NCBI GenBank assembly: GCA_038138625.1
Contig: JAYQEA010000040.1
Span: 1-29,617 of the forward strand
Reading direction: 5' to 3'
From: JAQXDR01 sp038138625
GTDB lineage: Bacteria > Pseudomonadota > Alphaproteobacteria > Rhodobacterales > Rhodobacteraceae
Length of the DNA stretch: 29,617 bases
Part shown: positions 15,266 to 23,588 of the stretch, piece after piece
Position numbering within the stretch: position 1 is the first letter of the stretch
How the letters are laid out: every line of letters begins with the position of its first letter
Made by a program: the position numbers and the translations under genes
The notes under the pieces: model-generated
Told to the model about the DNA's origin: nothing
Database searches by the model: none
What the model saw: only the letters and a program-made list of their open reading frames with translations

Positions 15266-17077
15266 ATGACTAACCTGCCCCGTGACGCTGTTACTGATAC
15301 CGGAGCATATCCCCTGGGCGATCTGCCGGTTTGGGATCTGACGGACCTGTATCCAGACCCGGACTCCAGTGAATTATCAGACGACCTTGACTGGTTAAAA
15401 AGCGCCTGTGCGGACTTTGCTGCAGATTACGAGGGCAAACTGGCAGAGTTGTCTGCCTCGGAATTGCTGACATGCGTGCAGCGTCAGGAAGCAATAGATT
15501 CGAAAGCCGGACGCATCATGTCCTATGCAGGGCTGCGGTATTATCAGCTTACAACCGACGCAGACCGTGCAAAATTTCTCTCTGATTGTCAGGCGCAATT
15601 AACAGAACACACAACGCCCTTGGTATTTTTCACGCTAGAGCTGAACCGGCTTGACGATGACGCTTTAACGGCGTTGCTGAACGAGAATGCCGCGCTTGCA
15701 CGGTACGCACCCGTGTTCGAGCGCATTCGCGCAATGAAACCTTATCAGCTTTCGGATGAGATAGAAAAGTTTTTGCATGATCTTGGTGTGGTCGGCGACG
15801 CGTGGGAACGTTTGTTCGACGAAACCATTGCCGGTCTGACATTTGAAGTTGCAGGAGAGACCCGCAACATCGAAGGCACCTTGAACCTGTTGACCGAGCA
15901 GGACCGCACAATCCGCGAGGCCGCCACGCGTGAACTGGCCCGGGTCTTTTCCAAAAACATCAAAACCTTTGCGCGCGTGCACAACACACAGGCCAAAGAA
16001 AAAGAGATTATGGATCGCTGGCGCGGGATGCCAACACCGCAAACCGGTCGCCATCTGTCCAACCATGTAGAGCCGGAGGTCGTAGAGGCCCTGCGCAATG
16101 CCGTGGTAAAGGCCTATCCGAAACTATCGCATCGCTATTACGACCTTAAACGTAAATGGCTGGGCCTCGAACGCATGCAGGTCTGGGACCGCAATGCCCC
16201 TTTGCCAATGGAAAGCGATCGCATTGTGGACTGGCAAGAGGCGCGTGATCTTGTCATGTCCGCCTATGGTGAATTTGCACCAGAGATGGCAGACATCGCG
16301 CGCCCCTTCTTCGAAGACGGCTGGATCGACGCAGGCGTCAAACCCGGCAAGGCGCCGGGGGCATTTGCGCACCCGACCGTAACGGATGTGCATCCCTACG
16401 TCATGCTGAACTATCTGGGCAAACCACGCGATGTCATGACTTTGGCGCATGAACTTGGCCACGGAGTACACCAGGTCCTGGCTGCAGGTCAGGGCGAGCT
16501 TTTGTCGTCAACTCCGCTGACATTGGCCGAAACCGCCAGCGTTTTTGGCGAGATGCTGACATTTCGGCGCATGTTGGACGCCGCTGAAAGTCAAGCCGAG
16601 CGCAAGATCCTGCTCGCGGGTAAGGTCGAGGACATGATAAACACCGTTGTTCGTCAGATTGCCTTTTATGACTTTGAGTGCAAACTTCACGATGCCCGCC
16701 GCTCGGGCGAGCTTACGCCAGATGACATCAACGCGCTTTGGATGAGTGTGCAGGCAGAAAGCCTTGGACCTGCGTTTGATTTTGTCGACGGATACGAAAC
16801 CTTTTGGACCTATATTCCCCACTTCGTGCATTCACCATTCTACGTTTATGCATACGCCTTTGGCGACGGTTTGGTGAACGCGCTTTACGCGGTCTACCAA
16901 GAACAACCCGACGGGTTTCAAGCCAAGTATTTCGATATGTTGCGTGCAGGCGGATCAAAACATCACAAAGACCTGCTTGCGCCTTTTGGATTGGATGCAA
17001 GTGATCCAACCTTTTGGGACAAAGGCCTGGGCATGATTTCAGATATGATTGACGAACTGGAAAAGATGGAAGCCTAG
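15266..17077 (+). CDS. pepF: M3 family oligoendopeptidase (PepF-type)
   Basis: A 603-residue zinc metallopeptidase of the usual length. The catalytic motif HELGH is at residues 395-399. The third ligand is probably the glutamate in the following LAETASVFGEML segment. The C-terminal substrate-binding part, with FVHSPFYVYAYAFGDGLVNALY, is typical of PepF. It cleaves short oligopeptides in the cytoplasm. CGGAGATAACC gives a good ribosome-binding site. A perfect 9-bp inverted repeat follows 16 bp after the stop. Confidence 0.95.
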   Translation: MTNLPRDAVTDTGAYPLGDLPVWDLTDLYPDPDSSELSDDLDWLKSACADFAADYEGKLAELSASELLTCVQRQEAIDSKAGRIMSYAGLRYYQLTTDADRAKFLSDCQAQLTEHTTPLVFFTLELNRLDDDALTALLNENAALARYAPVFERIRAMKPYQLSDEIEKFLHDLGVVGDAWERLFDETIAGLTFEVAGETRNIEGTLNLLTEQDRTIREAATRELARVFSKNIKTFARVHNTQAKEKEIMDRWRGMPTPQTGRHLSNHVEPEVVEALRNAVVKAYPKLSHRYYDLKRKWLGLERMQVWDRNAPLPMESDRIVDWQEARDLVMSAYGEFAPEMADIARPFFEDGWIDAGVKPGKAPGAFAHPTVTDVHPYVMLNYLGKPRDVMTLAHELGHGVHQVLAAGQGELLSSTPLTLAETASVFGEMLTFRRMLDAAESQAERKILLAGKVEDMINTVVRQIAFYDFECKLHDARRSGELTPDDINALWMSVQAESLGPAFDFVDGYETFWTYIPHFVHSPFYVYAYAFGDGLVNALYAVYQEQPDGFQAKYFDMLRAGGSKHHKDLLAPFGLDASDPTFWDKGLGMISDMIDELEKMEA

Positions 17078-17092
17078 ATATACCAGAGACTA

Positions 17093-17119
17093 TCAGGCAG
17101 AGGATGTGTATCTGCCTGA
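17093..17119. terminator. Hairpin between convergent pepF and the NTF2-like gene
   Basis: TCAGGCAGA (17093-17101) and TCTGCCTGA (17111-17119) are a perfect 9-bp inverted repeat with a nine-base loop, placed between two convergent stop codons. It lacks a strong T-run on either strand (GTTT follows on plus), so it is a probable bidirectional terminator or 3'-end stabiliser. Confidence 0.65.
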
Positions 17120-17127
17120 ATGCTGTT

Positions 17128-18102
17128 TCAGGTCGGCCCGGCGCCGGTGCGATCATTGACCGCCCCGGTCTGAGCAAATATCTGTGCCCAAACAGCGGCC
17201 TCATCAAAAACGGTGAATTCGCGCTTCACGCCGTCATCACCAAACTCGGCCTGACTGATACCCACAACAGACACCATGGCACCCGTGGGCGCACCAAATA
17301 GTCCCCACCCGTCATGTTTTCCGGTTAGGCGCCAGCGCACCGACGCCCGCGGGGGCATCATAGGGTCGGATCGCCCTACCCGGTGACACAGGGTAAATTT
17401 CGCCGAAGGCACGGCGTTGCGCAGCTTTGACCAAAATTGCTCGACCTCACCACGCCCATGAGCCAAGCGTGCCCCCGGCCAGTCCACCACGCAACCCTGC
17501 GCATACTGGGCCGCCATCGTCCCAACGCCTTCGGACATTCCCAACTGCAAAAGCTCTGCCCAGCCATCCGCCCAGACATTCTGCGCGGTTGCCTGCGGGG
17601 GCTCTGGCAGTTTGGGCTCAACTGTCAAAGCACGATCGCGGGCCCACTCTTTGAGCCCAATATCTGCCTGTAGCAAAGCCGTCGAAGTATCCATAACGAC
17701 CACGCCCTCCGCAACCATATCATCTATCAGGTAAAGCTCGGATGCGACCCGGGCCGAGATAACATGATCAGTTGCACGGCCCAAGGGCCCATCACGCACC
17801 ATACGTCCCGAAAATCGCCAACGACCTGCAGCAACGCGTGCATGATTGCCCATCCAGATGAGGTCTTCGCCTTGTAAACGGCCCCCCTCTAAAGCCTGCA
17901 TCAAAGGAAGCACGGCCATCTCGGCCTGGGATGGGCCGTCCGTGTTACCCCAATGACTCCAAATTCTGGCACGAGAGGACAAAATACCCTCAAGACGCGT
18001 GCCAAGGACTCGGTCGTCTTGCGCCCTGTCAAAACGGTCAAAAAAGCTTTTTGTGAGATCAGCCGAGATTTCGGGCATGGCGGGGTCGGATAAATTGTTC
18101 AA
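17128..18102 (-). CDS. Double NTF2-like (SnoaL-like) protein
   Basis: About 324 residues that appear to hold two NTF2-like alpha+beta domains. The first covers about residues 15-155, with segments such as FDRAQDDRVLGTRL, IWSHWGNTDG and ASELYLIDDMV. The second covers about 190-315, with GMSEGVGTMAAQYAQGCVVDWPG and GRGEVEQFWSKLRNAVP. NTF2/SnoaL proteins are small-molecule isomerases, hydratases or non-catalytic binders, so no reaction can be assigned. The start is uncertain: TTG 18102 gives the longest form and ATG 18078 is the alternative, and neither has a good ribosome-binding site. It is the last gene of the minus-strand five-gene cluster. Confidence 0.72.
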   Translation of the reverse strand: MNNLSDPAMPEISADLTKSFFDRFDRAQDDRVLGTRLEGILSSRARIWSHWGNTDGPSQAEMAVLPLMQALEGGRLQGEDLIWMGNHARVAAGRWRFSGRMVRDGPLGRATDHVISARVASELYLIDDMVAEGVVVMDTSTALLQADIGLKEWARDRALTVEPKLPEPPQATAQNVWADGWAELLQLGMSEGVGTMAAQYAQGCVVDWPGARLAHGRGEVEQFWSKLRNAVPSAKFTLCHRVGRSDPMMPPRASVRWRLTGKHDGWGLFGAPTGAMVSVVGISQAEFGDDGVKREFTVFDEAAVWAQIFAQTGAVNDRTGAGPT

Positions 18103-18168
18103 ACCACATGCGTCTAGCCCTTCTGGCTTTGCTTGGCCAGAACAACAGACACATGTCGTGCGATTTCG

Positions 18169-18780
18169 TCATAAAGGACAGGACAATGCGCGGAAAGCTG
18201 GAAAATCAGAATACCGCGCCTGGCGCTCTGTCCCTGTTTCTAGCGGTTCGGTACCAGATCGAAGCAAATATCCACGTGGTGAGATATAGCTATAGATACA
18301 GCGTTTTCGAACCGGTCGCCAGACCAGATTAAACGCACAAAGTTTCGGGAAAAAGCATAGTTCCGAATACGGCAGGTGGTCGTGTAACCACCAAGCAAGA
18401 TCACGCCAGTCCCGGCCCTGCGCGTACCTGCGCGCAAACCAGGGGATCACAACCGATGCGCCGGCAACCTCGATCTGGGGCTGGTCCCAGATATGGCATT
18501 CCATTGGATTGTTATTTTGGGCGCAACTCAAATTGTGCTTGTTGCCATAAGCATTCAACTCGGCCGAACGATAAGCTGACCGTACAGCAATCCTGCCAAA
18601 GGTTTCTTGCAAAGGGTCCAGGAGCACTTTTGCCAATTCCCGCCCACGCGACACTGCCAAATCAGGGATATCCGGTACGTTTGGTACACCGTGAAAGGCA
18701 CTTATCTCGCTCATTAGAAAATCGCGCATGTAAAAATAGCGCCCCAAAGGCTCTCTTCCCAGACGCTCAAGCGCTCGCAT
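18169..18780 (-). CDS. Uncharacterised protein with peptidase M15-like motif
   Basis: About 203 residues with no signal peptide. The centre holds RSAYRSAELNAYGNKHN followed by CHIWDQ. The first part resembles the SGYRSPxxN segment of M15/hedgehog-fold zinc peptidases, and CHIWD could hold a His/Asp metal pair. The late segment LPYSELCFFPKLCAFNLVW resembles the position where M15 enzymes carry their last zinc histidine, but no histidine is present there. It may be a divergent or non-catalytic member. ATG 18780 is chosen over 18816 because it has AGGAAA at suitable spacing and lies 20 bp after the VOC gene's stop. Confidence 0.65.
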   Translation of the reverse strand: MRALERLGREPLGRYFYMRDFLMSEISAFHGVPNVPDIPDLAVSRGRELAKVLLDPLQETFGRIAVRSAYRSAELNAYGNKHNLSCAQNNNPMECHIWDQPQIEVAGASVVIPWFARRYAQGRDWRDLAWWLHDHLPYSELCFFPKLCAFNLVWRPVRKRCIYSYISPRGYLLRSGTEPLETGTERQARYSDFPAFRALSCPL

Positions 18781-18800
18781 GCTGCCGGGTTTCCTGCGGC

Positions 18801-19229
18801 TCAATATCCACCCCACCTGAAAGCACCACCCGGCCCGAGGGCGGAAAACGGATTATAGGCAAATTCCCATATATGGCCGTCTGGATCAGAAATATAAGAA
18901 ATCGTCCCGCCCCAGAATACCTTGCCTGCCGGTCGCAGGACTTTGGCACCCGCCGCCAGTGCCAGTTCGGTCAAGCGCATGACATCTGCTGCGGTTTCGA
19001 CATTATAAGCCAAGGTTGTTCCACCGGTGCCCAAGGCCTCGACCGGGACGCCTATGTCCTTGGCGAGATGTTCGCGCGGATAAAGGCACAAACTTTGACC
19101 AATCAGATCATAGGCGACAATACCTGGTTCGCCATCATCCGCTCTGGTCCAGCCCAATGCATCGTAAAACCTTGCAGCGTCCGCTAGATCAGTCACGCCC
19201 AGTGTGATGAGGCTAACCCTTTGATCCAT
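18801..19229 (-). CDS. VOC family (glyoxalase/bleomycin resistance-like) protein
   Basis: About 142 residues forming a vicinal-oxygen-chelate beta-alpha-beta-beta-beta pair. Typical elements are LITLGVTDLADAARFYDALGW at the start and GTISYISDPDGHIWEFAYNP at the end, where the final glutamate is a usual metal ligand. VOC proteins include glyoxalases, dioxygenases and resistance proteins, and the substrate is not predictable. The ATG at 19229 overlaps the preceding hydrolase stop by one base (TGATG). A GTG just upstream at 19232 is also possible. Translational coupling with the hydrolase is likely. Confidence 0.88.
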   Translation of the reverse strand: MDQRVSLITLGVTDLADAARFYDALGWTRADDGEPGIVAYDLIGQSLCLYPREHLAKDIGVPVEALGTGGTTLAYNVETAADVMRLTELALAAGAKVLRPAGKVFWGGTISYISDPDGHIWEFAYNPFSALGPGGAFRWGGY

Positions 19230-20215
19230 CACTGCAACGCGTTGATCCAGTTCACCATAAGATCCACGGTGGGTGCAGTCTTGCTTGGTGACATGATATC
19301 TCCGGCAATAACATGATGGGCGGGATCGTCGCCATTACCCGTTGTGATCCGTTCTATCTGGATTGGTCCACCCCAGCCGGCCGTGATACTTTCGGTGGCG
19401 GTATGATCAACAACCTCGTCACGCGGATCAAATACGGCGAGCGCTGGCGTTTTGATTTTGCCATGATCCGCCTCTTGAGCGGCTTTGACCAAAGCTCCCA
19501 TTGGAATGGTTGCAACCGTCGGATAGATTGTCGTCCAGTATTTAACGTGTTCGGCATTTTTCGCTTGGTCGGTCCAGTTGCGTTCTGCCCCTGCAACAAT
19601 TGGCCCCCACCAGCGAACACCGGGCCACGTCAAAATCTGTGCCAGCGGATTGGCAACTTTGAAATTGGGCGAGACCAGAATCAAACCGTCCATCATTGCG
19701 GACATCTCGGGCCGGCTTGCCGCCAATGTTCCCAGCGTGCCCCCAGTTGACGTTGTTATAACAATAACGCGGTCCCCGATGGCTTTGCCAACAGCAAGTG
19801 CTTCGGCCATGTCGTGGGCCCAGTCGCGAACCCGCGGCTCGGCCATAGCGTCACCGCTGCGCCCGTGCCCTGAAAGGCGCGCATAGTACAGGTTCGCCCC
19901 CAAGGCCTGCGCGACCAAATCTGGAACCGGGCGGATTTCCTCGGATGTGGCCGAAAACCCGTGAATATAGATAATTGCAACAGGTGTTTTGGTATCGGGA
20001 GTATTTGCCCAAATCACACGCTTTTCCACACCCTCGGTTATGTCGTCAAATTGCTCTTCCTGCCCCAAAAGATAGCTGTCAACACCGCTTTCCAATTGCT
20101 TTGCATCAAATGTGACGTCCAGATCGACGGGCTCTCTCGGACCAAAAAGCCAAAGGCCACCGATCCCAATAGCAATGACCAAAATCAAAATTGCCAAGAT
20201 ACGCAAAATAATCAT
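19229..20215 (-). CDS. Membrane-anchored alpha/beta hydrolase
   Basis: A 328-residue protein. Residues 1-24 are a strongly hydrophobic N-terminal helix (signal anchor), so the catalytic part is probably periplasmic. The alpha/beta hydrolase features are YIHGFSATSEE (oxyanion region), ARLSGHGRSGD and the nucleophile elbow VITTSTGGTLG with Ser156. The elbow is T-x-S-x-G rather than the usual G-x-S-x-G. AVFDPRDEVVDH probably carries the acid residue, and the AHHV segment near the end the histidine. The substrate is unknown. It lies between another hydrolase and the VOC gene in the same transcription direction. Confidence 0.85.
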   Translation of the reverse strand: MIILRILAILILVIAIGIGGLWLFGPREPVDLDVTFDAKQLESGVDSYLLGQEEQFDDITEGVEKRVIWANTPDTKTPVAIIYIHGFSATSEEIRPVPDLVAQALGANLYYARLSGHGRSGDAMAEPRVRDWAHDMAEALAVGKAIGDRVIVITTSTGGTLGTLAASRPEMSAMMDGLILVSPNFKVANPLAQILTWPGVRWWGPIVAGAERNWTDQAKNAEHVKYWTTIYPTVATIPMGALVKAAQEADHGKIKTPALAVFDPRDEVVDHTATESITAGWGGPIQIERITTGNGDDPAHHVIAGDIMSPSKTAPTVDLMVNWINALQ

Positions 20216-20303
20216 TGCACGCCCCTGTTGAAACCCGAATACACATCCGTCAGGCTAAGCAGGGCCATGCGCGCTGGCAATGCCGAAAAATTACGCCGTC
20301 ACG

Positions 20304-21062
20304 TCAATCCAGAGGTGCGATTTCTGTAATAGTGGATTCAATCAGTCGCAAACATGAGGGCGATGAAAACCGGTGATCAGCATGTTTGACCAGTGCCATA
20401 CGAACGTCTGCACCCTCGATATGCGTCAGCAGCGCTTGCGCGACCGCCGGCGGCACATCAGTGTCATCCGTGCCTTGCAACAGACGCACCGGCCAAGACA
20501 TCGGCAAAGGACTGCGTAAAACAAGGTGGTCGCGTCCGTCTTCTATTATTTTACGTGTGACGGGATAGGGGGCTTCATATTCAGATGGCACCATGAGAAT
20601 CCCATCCTCCATCAGGCGTGCTCGTTGGGAGACATCAAAGCTGGCCCACAGGCCATCTTCGGTAAAATCGGGGGCCGCCGCGATACCGACAAAGCCCACG
20701 ATCCGAGGCAGGCGTTTCGACAACAAGCAGCCAATCCACCCCCCCATGGACGAGCCGACCAATATAAGGGGCTGGTCGGTCACGGCCCGGATGATGGCCT
20801 CTGCGTCATCTGCCCAATCCCCGATGCACCCGTCAACGAATGCTTCTGATGACTGGCCATGTCCGGAATAATCCAATCTTAGAAAGGCCCGCCCCTGCGC
20901 ACGCGCCCAAGCGTCAAGATGCACGGCCTTGGTGCCTGCCATATCTGAGGAATACCCAGACAGAAAAACGATGCACGGTCCGCGCCCTGCATGCGCGACA
21001 TAGGCCAATCGACGGCCCTGCGGCCCGTCAAGATATTGCACCAAAGAGCTATCTTGCGTCAT
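20304..21062 (-). CDS. Alpha/beta hydrolase (ABHD10-like)
   Basis: A 252-residue cytoplasmic serine hydrolase. FLSGYSSDMAGTKA, LDYSGHGQSS, VGSSMGGW (Ser105 in G-x-S-x-G), LLQGTDDTDVP (acid) and KHADHRFS (histidine) give a complete catalytic triad. The SDMxGxKA segment and overall length recall the ABHD10/carboxylesterase group common in Rhodobacteraceae, thought to act on acyl thioesters or esters. It is first of the five minus-strand genes, and 88 bp separate it from the membrane-anchored hydrolase. Its upstream region is shared with thrS. Confidence 0.87.
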   Translation of the reverse strand: MTQDSSLVQYLDGPQGRRLAYVAHAGRGPCIVFLSGYSSDMAGTKAVHLDAWARAQGRAFLRLDYSGHGQSSEAFVDGCIGDWADDAEAIIRAVTDQPLILVGSSMGGWIGCLLSKRLPRIVGFVGIAAAPDFTEDGLWASFDVSQRARLMEDGILMVPSEYEAPYPVTRKIIEDGRDHLVLRSPLPMSWPVRLLQGTDDTDVPPAVAQALLTHIEGADVRMALVKHADHRFSSPSCLRLIESTITEIAPLD

Positions 21063-21399
21063 GTTACGACCTTTCCGATTTCGTTTGCCTTAGTAAGCAT
21101 AGCTCACGCGCGGGTATCAACGCATTTGATAGGCAGAATTTTAGTCAAACGGTCAAATCGCATTTTCAGCGCCGTGTCTGCGCAGGATCGACGCCCCCTG
21201 CCAAGCATCGCGTTTTTTTTCCAAAGGCCTGCCGGATCAAGGCAAACCTTCTTTGGGTCAAGCACTGCATAATTTAGTACAACTTTTCCAAAACCAGAGC
21301 AGCATGTGCTTGACAGTTACGCCTGCGAGTTGCAAACGCGGGACATTAACACCCGCAACCGGGCGCTCCGTGGGCGCCAAACTGACGAGGAGCCGGCCG
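21063..21399 (+). promoter_or_regulatory. Intergenic region with thrS leader
   Basis: The 337-bp region between the divergent hydrolase gene and thrS holds no gene I can support. A consensus -35 hexamer TTGACA lies at 21310-21315, but no good -10 follows at standard spacing. Two hairpins precede thrS: GCGGG/CCCGC (21338-21342 with 21352-21356) and GGCGC/GCGCC (21362-21366 with 21374-21378). The ribosome-binding site GAGGAG is at 21387-21392. A run of eight T near 21210 has no obvious stem before it. Confidence 0.45.
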
Positions 21400-23346
21400 A
21401 TGAGCCAGATTTCCCTAACCTTTCCCGATGGCAACACGCAATCTTTCGACGCCGGCATCACACCGGCCGAAGTCGCTGCCAGCATATCCAAATCTCTTGC
21501 CAAAAAAGCAATCTCCGCCAGTTTGGATGGCGCGCATTGGGATTTGCAATGGCCTATCGACGCGAATGCCCAGATTGCTATTCACACCCTGCAGGACAAG
21601 CCTCAGGCGTTGGAACTGATACGCCATGACTTTGCCCACATAATGGCGCGGGCCGTTCAAGCCATTTGGCCGGACGTCAAGGTCACGATTGGTCCGGTCA
21701 TCGAAAACGGGTGGTATTACGATTTCGACCGGGCCGCGCCATTTACCCCAGAAGATCTGGGCGCAATTGAAAAGAAAATGCGCGAAATCATCGCCCAGAG
21801 AGACCCGGTTCGGACAGAGGTCTGGGACCGTCAGGATGCGATTGACTACTACACGGACCGCGGCGAGCCCTACAAGGTCGAGCTGATCAGCAGCATTCCC
21901 GGAGACGAGCCACTACGCATGTATTGGCACGGTGACTGGCAGGATTTATGTCGTGGTCCACATTTGCAGCATACCGGTCAGGTGCCTGCGGACGCCTTTA
22001 AACTCATGAGCGTCGCGGGCGCATATTGGCGCGGCGACAGCAACCGTGCCATGCTGCAACGCATCTATGGGGTCGCGTTTCAGAACAAGGGCGAGCTCAA
22101 AGCACATCTGAACATGTTGGAAGAAGCTGCCAAGCGCGATCATCGCAAACTCGGTCGCGAGATGAACCTCTTTCACATGCAAGAAGAAGCGCCCGGTCAA
22201 ATCTTTTGGCATCCCAATGGGTGGTCGATCTTCACCACTTTACAAGATTACATGCGCCGCCAGCAAAAACGCGGCGGTTACGTCGAGGTGAATACCCCTC
22301 AGGTCGTTGATCGCAAGCTATGGGAGGCATCCGGTCACTGGGACAAATACCAAGAGCATATGTTCATCGTCGAAGTTGACGAAGACCATGCCCGCGAAAA
22401 GGCTGTAAATGCGCTGAAGCCAATGAACTGTCCCTGCCACGTTCAAATTTTCAATCAGGGCATGAAGTCATATAGGGATCTTCCTTTGCGGATGGCCGAA
22501 TTCGGCTCTTGCAACAGGTATGAACCATCCGGTGCCCTGCATGGCATCATGCGGGTCCGTGGATTTACGCAGGACGATGCCCATATTTTTTGCAGCGAAG
22601 ACCAGATCGAGGCGGAAACCAAACGCTTTATCGACTTTCTCAGCACAATCTACTCTGATCTCGGCTTTGAGAAGTTCAAAGTCAAATTCTCGGACCGCCC
22701 GGAGCTTCGCTCGGGGTCGGACGAGGTATGGGACAAATCAGAGCATGCGCTGAGGGCTGCCACAGAGGCAGCAGGGTGTACATTTGAACTGAACCCGGGC
22801 GAAGGTGCGTTTTATGGCCCAAAGCTGGAATTCGTCCTGACCGACGCGATCGGGCGTGACTGGCAGTGTGGCACACTGCAGGTGGATTTTGTTCTACCCG
22901 AGCGGCTGGAGTCGTATTACATAGGCCCGGATGGTGCAAAACACCGGCCTGTCATGCTGCACCGTGCCACACTGGGAAGCTTTGAACGGTTTATTGGAAT
23001 CCTGATAGAAGAACACGCAGGCAAACTTCCATTTTGGCTGGCCCCGCGACAGGTTGTTGTGGCCTCGATTGTTTCAGAAGCCGACGATTATGTCCGCGAA
23101 ATCGTAAACACTCTGCTGGCGCAAGGGGTACGCGCCGAAGCGGATCTGCGTAATGAAAAAATCAACTACAAAGTGCGCGAGCATTCGGTTGGCAAGGTGC
23201 CGGTTATTTTGGCCATTGGACATCGGGAAGTGGCCGACAAGACGGTCACGATAAGACGCCTTGGTGAGAAATCTACGCAGGTCATGGATATGGCGGACAC
23301 CGTCTTATCACTGGCAAAACAGGCAACACCGCCGGACATGCTGTAG
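21400..23346 (+). CDS. thrS: Threonine-tRNA ligase
   Basis: A 648-residue class II synthetase of normal length that attaches threonine to tRNA-Thr in the cytoplasm. The order is: an N-terminal TGS domain (ISLTFPDGNTQSF), the editing domain with HDFAHIMARA and DLCRGPHLQHTG, the catalytic core with MNCPCH (zinc cysteine 344 or 346 region), motif 2 RYEPSGALHG, TQDDAHIFC and motif 3 GSFERFIGILIEE, then the anticodon-binding domain from APRQVVVASI. The frame is open upstream to 21253, but ATG 21400 has GAGGAG seven bases upstream and gives the standard TGS start. The editing residues are present, so Ser-tRNA proofreading should be intact. Confidence 0.98.
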   Translation: MSQISLTFPDGNTQSFDAGITPAEVAASISKSLAKKAISASLDGAHWDLQWPIDANAQIAIHTLQDKPQALELIRHDFAHIMARAVQAIWPDVKVTIGPVIENGWYYDFDRAAPFTPEDLGAIEKKMREIIAQRDPVRTEVWDRQDAIDYYTDRGEPYKVELISSIPGDEPLRMYWHGDWQDLCRGPHLQHTGQVPADAFKLMSVAGAYWRGDSNRAMLQRIYGVAFQNKGELKAHLNMLEEAAKRDHRKLGREMNLFHMQEEAPGQIFWHPNGWSIFTTLQDYMRRQQKRGGYVEVNTPQVVDRKLWEASGHWDKYQEHMFIVEVDEDHAREKAVNALKPMNCPCHVQIFNQGMKSYRDLPLRMAEFGSCNRYEPSGALHGIMRVRGFTQDDAHIFCSEDQIEAETKRFIDFLSTIYSDLGFEKFKVKFSDRPELRSGSDEVWDKSEHALRAATEAAGCTFELNPGEGAFYGPKLEFVLTDAIGRDWQCGTLQVDFVLPERLESYYIGPDGAKHRPVMLHRATLGSFERFIGILIEEHAGKLPFWLAPRQVVVASIVSEADDYVREIVNTLLAQGVRAEADLRNEKINYKVREHSVGKVPVILAIGHREVADKTVTIRRLGEKSTQVMDMADTVLSLAKQATPPDML

Positions 23347-23588
23347 GAATTTCCAAAATTCGCACAATAAAGGGCATCCAGAGAAAATATTTGGATTCAT
23401 TTTTTATAATTATATATAATTGTATTAAATTTTTCACAACTACGAAGAACTGGTAATCACAAAAAAATCACAGCCACCTCACTAATCTGTGAATTTAAAT
23501 ATGCGACACGAACGCACACCTAGGACCTGTCACCGCGGGAAGGTGGTGACACAAACAAAAACACAAAACGCGATCAAAGGATTTCACT
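23347..23588 (+). promoter_or_regulatory. AT-rich upstream region and leader of the buf operon
   Basis: The 242 bp between thrS and bufA begin with a very AT-rich stretch (about 23385-23440) containing the perfect 14-bp palindrome AATTATATATAATT at 23408-23421. Nearer the gene, TGTCACC (23528-23534) and GGTGACA (23545-23551) form a perfect 7-bp inverted repeat with a ten-base loop, 38 bp before the bufA start. AAAGGA seven bases before the ATG is the ribosome-binding site. The promoter itself cannot be placed with confidence. Confidence 0.5.

Noticed and set aside
23487..23512. Possible ECF (SigF-type, GTAACC-N16-CGAA) promoter upstream of bufA
   Set aside because: CGAA occurs at 23509-23512, but the hexamer at the right distance (CTGTGA) does not match GTAACC, and no ECF sigma gene is in the window.
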